This document shows, one piece after another, positions 45,709 to 51,989 of a stretch of DNA of 64,000 nucleotides. The translations under genes were made by a program, and so were the position numbers. The DNA comes from Dyadobacter psychrophilus (GTDB lineage: Bacteria; Bacteroidota; Bacteroidia; Cytophagales; Spirosomataceae), in NCBI RefSeq assembly GCF_900167945.1, contig NZ_FUZA01000002.1, positions 496,001-560,000 on the forward strand, read 5' to 3'. Below the pieces are notes generated by a model, which was not told the DNA's origin, did not search any database, and saw only the letters and a list, made by a program, of their open reading frames with translations. The first letter of the stretch is position 1. Each line of letters begins with the position of its first letter.

Positions 45709-47136
45709 ATGATGATACAACGATACTTATTTTCCGCATTTCTGTTTTGCTCAATTTCCGGGTTTCATGTCCATAAAGGTTATGCTGCGGGGGAGGAAAA
45801 CGGCAATGCTAAAAAGAAGTTGAATGTGCTTTTCATTGCAGTTGATGACCTCAATACGGATTTGGGGTGCTATGGTAATAAATATGTAAAAACGCCCAAT
45901 ATCGATCGCCTTGCCAAACGGGGCGTGAAGTTTGACAGGGCTTATACGCAATTCCCGCTTTGCAGCCCGAGCCGCTCATCCCTGCTGACCGGGCAAAGGC
46001 CTGACGTCACCAAAATCTACGAGCTGCAAACACACTTTCGCAAGATTTTGCCGGATGTGGTTACATTGCCTCAGTTGTTTAAAAACAACAAATATTACAG
46101 CGCCCGCGTGGGTAAAATTTATCATTACGGCGTTCCGGGCCAGATCGGGACCGACGGACTCGATGACCCGATTTCGTGGGACAATAAGGTAAATCCGAAA
46201 GGCCGCGACAAGACAGAAGAATCACTCGTTAAAAATCTGACGCCGGATCGAGGTCTGGGCAGCGCACTGGCCTGGCATGCCAGTGAGGGAACAGACGGGG
46301 AGCAAACCGACGGCATGGTGGCAAGCGAGGCAATCAAATTGTTAAAGGAAAAGAAAAATGAGCCGTTCTTTCTGGCCGTAGGGTTTTATCGTCCGCACTC
46401 GCCTTATGTAGCTCCGAAAAAGTATTTTGACCAATATCCGCTGGCCACAATTCCGCTACCTAAGGAAGTTGAAAATGACCTGGACGACATTCCTGAGGCT
46501 GCAATTTTCACAAAACCATCGCATTGGGGATTATCGGTTGCGGAAAGAAAAGAAGCATTAAGAGCTTATTACGCGACCATCACATTCATGGATGCACAAG
46601 TAGGACGCGTGCTGGACGAACTCGACAGACTGAAATTGACCGATAAAACAGTCATCGTTTTGTGGAGTGACCATGGATATAATGTTGGGCAGCACGGGCA
46701 ATGGATGAAGCAAAGTTTGTTTGAAAACTCAGCACGCGTTCCATTGATCGTTTCAGTTCCGGGCGGTACAAAAGGCCAGTCCTCCGGCAGGACCGTAGAG
46801 TTGCTGGACATTTACCCGACATTGGCTGAGCTATGCGGATTGACTCCTACACAAAAATTAGGTGGCAAAAGCCTTACAACATTACTTAAAAACCCGGATG
46901 CTATCTGGGATAAAGCCGCTTACACGCAAGTGCGCCGCAACCAGATTTTTGGGCGCAGTGTGCGAACAGAACGCTTCCGCTACACCGAATGGGACGGGGG
47001 AAAAGCTGGCGTAGAGCTTTACGACCACCAGAAAGACCCAAACGAATTCACGAATCTGGCCAAAGAAGCTACCTACATTATCACAGTAAGCGAAATGTCT
47101 ATGCTCCTCCAAAAGGGCTATCCTGAGACGAAGTAA
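45709..47136 (+). CDS. Sulfatase 6, iduronate-2-sulfatase-like
   Basis: 475 aa with signal peptide (MMIQRYLFSAFLFCSISGFH..). Motifs: FIAVDDLNTDLGCYGN, formylglycine motif CSPSRSSLLTGQRPD with Cys85, VGKIYHYG, and WSDHGYNVGQHGQW. Same S1_7-like group as sulfatase 5, but differing at the DHG(W/Y) loop. Last gene of the sulfatase run; a terminator follows 13 bp later. Confidence 0.93.
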   Translation: MMIQRYLFSAFLFCSISGFHVHKGYAAGEENGNAKKKLNVLFIAVDDLNTDLGCYGNKYVKTPNIDRLAKRGVKFDRAYTQFPLCSPSRSSLLTGQRPDVTKIYELQTHFRKILPDVVTLPQLFKNNKYYSARVGKIYHYGVPGQIGTDGLDDPISWDNKVNPKGRDKTEESLVKNLTPDRGLGSALAWHASEGTDGEQTDGMVASEAIKLLKEKKNEPFFLAVGFYRPHSPYVAPKKYFDQYPLATIPLPKEVENDLDDIPEAAIFTKPSHWGLSVAERKEALRAYYATITFMDAQVGRVLDELDRLKLTDKTVIVLWSDHGYNVGQHGQWMKQSLFENSARVPLIVSVPGGTKGQSSGRTVELLDIYPTLAELCGLTPTQKLGGKSLTTLLKNPDAIWDKAAYTQVRRNQIFGRSVRTERFRYTEWDGGKAGVELYDHQKDPNEFTNLAKEATYIITVSEMSMLLQKGYPETK

Positions 47137-47148
47137 TCTGATACAAAT

Positions 47149-47177
47149 TAAAAAAGCCCTTCGGGGCCTTTTTTTTG
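47149..47177 (+). terminator. Rho-independent terminator of the sulfatase operon
   Basis: GCCC-TTCG-GGGC hairpin flanked by a run of A on the left and CTTTTTTTT on the right. It ends the long operon that begins with the binding-protein/SusC genes. Confidence 0.88.
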
Positions 47178-47242
47178 CATTTTTTTCCCTCCCAAATATT
47201 TTTTACCAGCCCTTTCTTGCATTCTTAAAATCTTTATTCAAT

Positions 47243-47263
47243 CTTTGTCTATCGAATTAGTAG
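47243..47263 (+). promoter_or_regulatory. Shared sulfur-regulon element, copy 2
   Basis: CTTTGTCTATC, two variable bases, then ATTAGTAG, 19 of 21 bases identical to 31562-31582. It ends within the first bases of the riboswitch-like leader, so it occupies the core-promoter position and transcription probably starts just downstream. Confidence 0.65.
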
Positions 47264-47357
47264 ATTTATAAAGAAGGAAGGGAGAGGTTAGGCTCTATGA
47301 TCTTCTGGCAACCTATGACTTTTTAAGGTGCCCCAACCTAATTCTAATGATAAATCT
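47262..47357 (+). ncRNA. SAM-I/SAM-IV clan riboswitch candidate
   Basis: A 96-nt leader with four supporting parts. P1: AGATTTAT (47262-47269) with ATAAATCT (47350-47357), 8 bp. P2: AGAAG (47272-47276) with CTTCT (47302-47306), capped by AGAG/CTCT. Pseudoknot: loop TTAGG (47288-47292) with CCTAA (47337-47341). P3: GGCAACC with GGTGCC. The conserved strings CTATGA, GGCAACC and AAGGTGC match the SAM-I core. The P4 hairpin of SAM-I is absent, as in SAM-IV or SAM-I/IV variants. An alternative ATTCT/AGAAT helix (47341-47363) overlaps P1. The downstream cysteine desulfurase makes a sulfur-related ligand sensible. Confidence 0.72.
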
Positions 47358-47425
47358 GAGAATCCAACCACCGGAGTAAACAGAGTAATGGTGAATTAAC
47401 AGGAAAGCCACAAGCTTATCCATGA

Positions 47426-47518
47426 ATGTCTATGTCGATTTCGCAACTGGCGAAAGCGTTAATAGTTACTTGGGAGCGTGCGGCATTTCGGAATCGACAA
47501 ACTGAAATAGTCAAATAA
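47426..47518 (+). CDS. Possible 30-residue ORF between riboswitch and cysteine desulfurase
   Basis: ATG 47426 opens a frame reading MSMSISQLAKALIVTWERAA and ending FRNRQTEIVK, with its stop 12 bp before the desulfurase start. It is an amphipathic basic helix. It may be a leader peptide or a chance frame; there is no Cys run here. An overlapping frame from 47422 is less protein-like. Confidence 0.3.
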   Translation: MSMSISQLAKALIVTWERAAFRNRQTEIVK

Positions 47519-47530
47519 ACTTAGATCAAA

Positions 47531-48709
47531 ATGGAAATTTACTGCGATAATGCCGCCACAACTGCACTGGATCCGGAAGTGATTGAAGCTATCCTCCCAT
47601 TTTTTACCGCAAGCTTCGGTAACCCTTCCTCAACCCATTGGGCCGGAAGAAAGGTGAAGGATGCGATTGATGGTGCGCGCAAAACCGTTGCAAAGGTTTT
47701 AAATGCATCTCCGGATGAGATTTATTTCACTTCCGGCGCAACCGAGGCGATCAACCTGGCGATTTCGGGAGTGATCCGGGCTTATGATATAAACCATGTT
47801 GTGACGAGCAAAATTGAGCATAAGGCTGTATTGCAGACTATTTTGCAGCACGAAAAGTCAGGCGATATTGAAACCAGCTTTGTGAAGCTGGACGAGCGCG
47901 GCAATGTTGACCTTTACCATCTTGAAAATCTTCTAAGAGCCAATCCAAGGACTTTGATCAGCCTGATGCATGGCAATAATGAAATTGGAAATCTTACAGA
48001 TATCCAGGCGATCAGTAAACTTGCTCAACGTTATAATTCTATTTTTTTCACGGACACCACACAGACCATCGGTAAGCAATGGTTCGACCTGAGCCAAACG
48101 CCAATCGATTTTCTGGTGGGTTCCGCGCACAAATTTCATGGGCCTAAGGGCACAGGTTTCATCTACATCAACAAAAAGCACCGCATTGAAGCACAAATAT
48201 TCGGCGGTGGCCAGGAAAAGGGCCAGCGGGGCGGTACTGAGAATGTGACTGGCATTGTAGGATTAGCAAAAGCGCTGGAAGTGGCTTACCGCGACCTGGA
48301 TGCAAACCATAGTAAGATTTCGAAATTGAAGCAATATATGGTTTCCAAACTGGCGATCAGCGGCGTGCATAGCATTTGCTATAATGGTGAAAGTCATTCG
48401 CTCGAAAATAGTCTGGTAAACATTCTCAATGTTTCGTTTCCTTGCCTGGCTGTCGGAAGTCTGGTTAAAAGCCTTGATAATCTGGGGATTGCGGTTTCGG
48501 GCGGAAGTGCCTGTTCGAGCCAGGGCAGTTCGCATGTGATCACCGCACTTCCCTGTCAAAAGGACAAAGAAAATGTCCGTTTTTCATTCAGCAAGTTCAA
48601 CACATTTGACGAGATCGATCACATTGTTCAGGCCATTGCTGGCATTTACAATTCCGATCGTGTTACACAAAAAAATCAGTCACGCTTCCATTTTGAACTA
48701 ACGCATTGA
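47531..48709 (+). CDS. Cysteine desulfurase (NifS/IscS family)
   Basis: 392 aa PLP enzyme that takes sulfur from cysteine as an enzyme-bound persulfide. Visible: YCDNAATTALDPEV at the N-terminus, TSGATEAIN phosphate-binding loop, GNNEIGN, the PLP Lys201 in GSAHKFHGPKGTGF, and catalytic Cys328 in SGGSACSSQGSS. No IscU, IscA or SUF genes adjoin, so it may serve thiolation or a dedicated sulfur relay rather than be the main Fe-S supplier. Preceded by the SAM-type riboswitch candidate. Confidence 0.93.
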   Translation: MEIYCDNAATTALDPEVIEAILPFFTASFGNPSSTHWAGRKVKDAIDGARKTVAKVLNASPDEIYFTSGATEAINLAISGVIRAYDINHVVTSKIEHKAVLQTILQHEKSGDIETSFVKLDERGNVDLYHLENLLRANPRTLISLMHGNNEIGNLTDIQAISKLAQRYNSIFFTDTTQTIGKQWFDLSQTPIDFLVGSAHKFHGPKGTGFIYINKKHRIEAQIFGGGQEKGQRGGTENVTGIVGLAKALEVAYRDLDANHSKISKLKQYMVSKLAISGVHSICYNGESHSLENSLVNILNVSFPCLAVGSLVKSLDNLGIAVSGGSACSSQGSSHVITALPCQKDKENVRFSFSKFNTFDEIDHIVQAIAGIYNSDRVTQKNQSRFHFELTH

Positions 48710-48731
48710 CCGTGCAAGCTTAAACATCAAC

Positions 48732-48983
48732 ATGAGCAAAATCTTTTTTCTGAGAATCATTTACAGAAACGCTGTAAGTCTCCACAAGATCACGTCTATC
48801 GTAGAATCGGTCAAAGGTGCGAAGATCAAACACCTTAATTTCATCAGCAAGGGCCGGGAGTTCGTCGGGGTAATTGCTTTTGAAGCATCACAGCTCATTG
48901 ATTTCGAGCAAATTTATAACATGATCAGAGGAAACACGGACATTTCGGAGGTCGAGCAGATCACCGATGCAAGCTTTTGTTAA
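48732..48983 (+). CDS. Small ACT/NIL-like domain protein
   Basis: 83 aa. The pattern strand-helix-strand-strand-helix-strand (FFLRIIYRNAVSLHKITSIV, IKHLNFISKGREFVGVIAFE, YNMIRGNTDISEVEQIT) resembles ACT or NIL regulatory domains, the latter known from methionine-linked transporters and sulfur-insertion proteins. It follows the cysteine desulfurase by 22 bp and is probably cotranscribed under the same leader. Domain call is tentative. Confidence 0.55.
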   Translation: MSKIFFLRIIYRNAVSLHKITSIVESVKGAKIKHLNFISKGREFVGVIAFEASQLIDFEQIYNMIRGNTDISEVEQITDASFC

Positions 48984-48997
48984 TTGGGCTGTCGGAT

Positions 48998-49220
48998 GCA
49001 GTTACATCCCTACGGGATTTTGTGATTCCTCTAAATTTATCTTGCTACCGATATTTCGTGCCTCCGGCACTTTTCTATGCCCTCGCAAAGTGCCGGAGGC
49101 CGGAGGCATAAATATCGGTAGCAAAATTGTCCAGCTCATGTAGGAAGCCGAATGCCAGAGGCATAACATATCGGTAGCGAAATCGCCCGGCTAAGGTGGT
49201 CCCAAATGCCGGAGGCATGG
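48998..49220. repeat. Mosaic of short inverted and direct repeats
   Basis: TTGCTACCGATAT (49043-49055) and ATATCGGTAGCAA (49113-49125) are perfect 13-bp inverted copies. A third copy (ATATCGGTAGCGAA, 49168-49181) follows in direct orientation. GTGCCTCCGGCAC and AAAGTGCCGGAGG (49059-49100) form an inner hairpin, and AATGCCGGAGGCAT (49205-49218) is another self-complementary unit. ATCCCTACGGGAT near 49008-49020 is a further palindrome. Repeats of this design are dispersed in Bacteroidota genomes. No gene lies within. Confidence 0.75.
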
Positions 49221-49233
49221 AACGAAAACCGAT

Positions 49234-50181
49234 CTAATAAGCGGAAACAACTTCTTTCGGTTTGCGATATTTGTGCAGGTTGATTAAAAGAACACTCCCC
49301 AGGATGATTACGAGTCCTACTATTTGCAGTATGGAAATAGATTCCTTGGCGAAAAATATGCCTAACAGAACTGCGACAACGGGATTTACATATGCATAAG
49401 TGCTAACCTTGGTGGCCGGCTGCACCTTTAAAAGCCACACGTAAGCACCAAAACCGGCTATTGACCCGAAAATGATAAGATAAGTCGTTGCAAGCCAGGC
49501 ATCCAATGGAATCGCTGCGAGATCAATGCTGGTAAGCTCGCCGGAAATAATGCTTCCGGGAAGAAAGGCAATGCCCGCTGCGAGCATTTGCCAGGTTGAG
49601 TTGACAGTCGCTGAGTTCGTACCGGATTTATATTTGGAATACAAAGAACCGCCTGCCCAAGCCATAGAGCCAAAAACCACAAGCGCCATGGCAAACAGGT
49701 CGCGGGAGCTGTTTAAGGAAGACATGGAAACCATTATTTTTTCACTGAACAAAAGCACAACACCTGCGAACCCGATCAGCAGACCAACAATTGTAGATTT
49801 GTTGCTCAGGTTTTCCGACCATTTTGGCTTATCCAATAAAATAAACCAAAGGGGAGATGAAGAAATCATGATCGCAACCATTGCACTAGGCAGGAATTGT
49901 TCAACCCAGATTACAATGCCGTTTCCGACGAATAACAGTAAAAGCCCGGTAATGATCGCCGGCTTGATTGCTTTCGCGGAAAAGACATTTTCTCCCTGGA
50001 AAAGACTCCATATCAGCATAATCACCCCTGCCGTGATGAAGCGAAAAGCACCTAAGAAAAAGGGCGGAAACCCTTCCAGCGCACGTTGAATAAAGAAATA
50101 GGTGGATCCCCATACAATGTAAACGGTGGCAAAAGCCAATACAACCAACAGGGTGGACGGTGCTTTACTTTGTGCTTGCAT
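49234..50181 (-). CDS. EamA-family (DMT) membrane exporter
   Basis: 315 aa with ten membrane helices in two EamA halves; VYIVWGSTYFFIQRALEGFP opens the first and MAWAGGSLYSKYKS the second. DMT transporters of this RhaT/PecM type export amino acids or metabolites. It sits 6 bp after an Lrp/AsnC-type gene in the same direction, which suggests amino acid export controlled by that regulator, though the substrate is not shown. Confidence 0.9.
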   Translation of the reverse strand: MQAQSKAPSTLLVVLAFATVYIVWGSTYFFIQRALEGFPPFFLGAFRFITAGVIMLIWSLFQGENVFSAKAIKPAIITGLLLLFVGNGIVIWVEQFLPSAMVAIMISSSPLWFILLDKPKWSENLSNKSTIVGLLIGFAGVVLLFSEKIMVSMSSLNSSRDLFAMALVVFGSMAWAGGSLYSKYKSGTNSATVNSTWQMLAAGIAFLPGSIISGELTSIDLAAIPLDAWLATTYLIIFGSIAGFGAYVWLLKVQPATKVSTYAYVNPVVAVLLGIFFAKESISILQIVGLVIILGSVLLINLHKYRKPKEVVSAY

Positions 50182-50187
50182 GATCTT

Positions 50188-50664
50188 TTATTTTTCAGGT
50201 ATGACTAATTGTTGTTCTTCTTTAACTGTCTCCAAAACAATGGTTGTCCTGGTGGAAAGTATATTGGGGATATGACTGAAAGTGTTACGCATTAAATTCA
50301 TCAATGACGCGGAATCCGCTGTCCTCACTTTCACCAGATAGCAATCTTCACCTGCAATGTGATGGACTTCCTGCACTTCCGGGATCTTCGCAAGCTCCTT
50401 CGCCGTATTATTGGAGCCCATTCCTTCAGAGGATTTCATGGAAATAAATGCCAGCAGTTTTTGATTTACAGCCACCGGATTAATCCTGGCCGTATATTGC
50501 AATATTACTTGCTTCTGTTCCAGCTTCTTGACCCTTTCAAGCACCGCAGATGGAGCCATTTCAAGCTCACGTGCAATATCCGCATTGGTGATACGGGCAT
50601 TGCCCTGCATGAGGCGGAGGATGCCAAGATCTGTTTTATCGAGAATAATTTCCGTTCCGTTCAT
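50188..50664 (-). CDS. Lrp/AsnC-family transcriptional regulator
   Basis: 158 aa. N-terminal helix-turn-helix (LDKTDLGILRLMQGNARITNADIARELEMAPSAVLERVKKLEQ, read as two segments) and a C-terminal RAM effector domain (LAFISMKSSEG, IPEVQEVHHIAGEDCYLVKVRT). The Met at 50664 is chosen because upstream frame sequence runs through the operator region. First gene of a two-gene operon with the EamA exporter; probably autoregulated. Confidence 0.92.
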   Translation of the reverse strand: MNGTEIILDKTDLGILRLMQGNARITNADIARELEMAPSAVLERVKKLEQKQVILQYTARINPVAVNQKLLAFISMKSSEGMGSNNTAKELAKIPEVQEVHHIAGEDCYLVKVRTADSASLMNLMRNTFSHIPNILSTRTTIVLETVKEEQQLVIPEK

Positions 50665-50689
50665 AATTCTGTGAAGGTATAATAATTCA

Positions 50690-50731
50690 GAATTATATTC
50701 AATATACAAACCAATATTTTGTATATAATTC
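50690..50731. promoter_or_regulatory. Nested palindromes upstream of the Lrp gene
   Basis: GAATTATAT (50690-50698) and ATATAATTC (50723-50731) form an outer inverted repeat, with TATACAAA (50703-50710) and TTTGTATA (50718-50725) inside. Such AT-rich stacked symmetry just upstream of an Lrp/AsnC gene suits multiple Lrp dimer sites. Confidence 0.5.
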
Positions 50732-50820
50732 AGTTTATGCGTAGACTTTGAGTAAACGGTTCTTTTAAGTAATGTATTTCCGGAGTTTTTTATCTTGATA
50801 GCAACCTCACTTCCCAGCTC

Positions 50821-51930
50821 ATGAGAAAATTTCTTCTTTTTACCGCATTGTTGCTGTGTCACAGGCAGTTGTCATTTGCTCAGATTGATACGAAAGCAAC
50901 AAAGGAAACACAGGCGCTTTATCGAAACCTGGCTAAGCTGTCCGAAACCAATATTTTGTTCGGGCATCAGCATGCGACGGAATACGGGCATGGCTGGTCA
51001 GGGGATGAGGAACGCTCGGATGTGAAAACGGTAACAGGCTCACATCCGGCGGTGATAGGCATCGATTTCAGCGGATTGTCTGAACGCCCGGATGATGTCA
51101 TTGCAAAGACAAAAGAGGCTCTGCGAAAGAATGTGGTCGCGACTTACGATCGGGGCGGGGTAACGACGGTGGCCTGGCATTTTTCCAACCCAGCTTCGGG
51201 TGGGGGATTTTATTGGAATGATTCTGTTTCAAAAGCTTCCATGGCACTGATTAAGCCGGGCGGCTCGCATCATGAAAAATATAAGCAAATACTGAAAACG
51301 CTGGCGGATTTTGCCAACTCGGTGAAAGGTAAGGATGGTACATTGGCACCCATGATTTTCAGGCCTTATCATGAGTTTGACGGTGATTGGTTTTGGTGGG
51401 GAAAAGGACACACATCGCGGCAGGATTTTATCGACGTTTGGCGGTTCACCGTTTCGTATCTGCGTGATAGCCTGAATGTCCACAACTTTATTTATGCGTT
51501 TTCCCCAGATAATAAATTTACTACGGAGGCCGAATTCCTGGAAAGATATCCCGGCAATGAGTGGGTGGATATGGTTGGGATGGACAATTACGGGGACTTT
51601 GGGCGCGACGGAAAATATAATCTGGAAGCCGGTTTGAAGAAACTCAAAATCATATCAGACTATGGCAAAAAGGCGGATAAGTTGGCTGCATTTACAGAAA
51701 CGGGCCTGGAAAGCATCCCTAACCCCACCTGGTGGACAGAAACATTGCTGAAAACATTGAAAGCGGAAAAATTGCAGCTCGCCTACGTGCTCGTTTGGAG
51801 AAATGACAGCAAAAGTCCGACGCATTTTTACGCGCCCTTCCCTGAGCAGGTCAGCGCTGCGGATTTTGTGAAGTTTTATAATGATCCTTACACGTTGTTT
51901 GAAAAGGACTTAAAGGATATTTATAAATAA
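50821..51930 (+). CDS. GH26 beta-mannanase
   Basis: 369 aa with a signal peptide (MRKFLLFTALLLCHRQLSFAQ). GH26 signatures: GHQHATEYGHGW, acid/base Glu185 in FRPYHEFDGDWFWWG and nucleophile Glu293 in AFTETGLESI. It cleaves beta-1,4-mannan; no sorting domain or lipobox is seen, so it probably acts in the periplasm or is released. It stands alone, not in a Sus locus. Confidence 0.92.
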   Translation: MRKFLLFTALLLCHRQLSFAQIDTKATKETQALYRNLAKLSETNILFGHQHATEYGHGWSGDEERSDVKTVTGSHPAVIGIDFSGLSERPDDVIAKTKEALRKNVVATYDRGGVTTVAWHFSNPASGGGFYWNDSVSKASMALIKPGGSHHEKYKQILKTLADFANSVKGKDGTLAPMIFRPYHEFDGDWFWWGKGHTSRQDFIDVWRFTVSYLRDSLNVHNFIYAFSPDNKFTTEAEFLERYPGNEWVDMVGMDNYGDFGRDGKYNLEAGLKKLKIISDYGKKADKLAAFTETGLESIPNPTWWTETLLKTLKAEKLQLAYVLVWRNDSKSPTHFYAPFPEQVSAADFVKFYNDPYTLFEKDLKDIYK

Positions 51931-51989
51931 CCCAAATGATCGCATCAAACTTACACTTTCGTACATCGATTTTCTTCTTAAATTGAGCC

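Noticed and set aside
47422..47505. 27-residue frame starting MNVYVDFATG
   Set aside because: Overlaps the alternative frame from 47426, contains a single Cys and shows no leader features.
49526..50089. 187-codon frame opposite the EamA exporter
   Set aside because: No features; the opposite strand has ten clear membrane helices.
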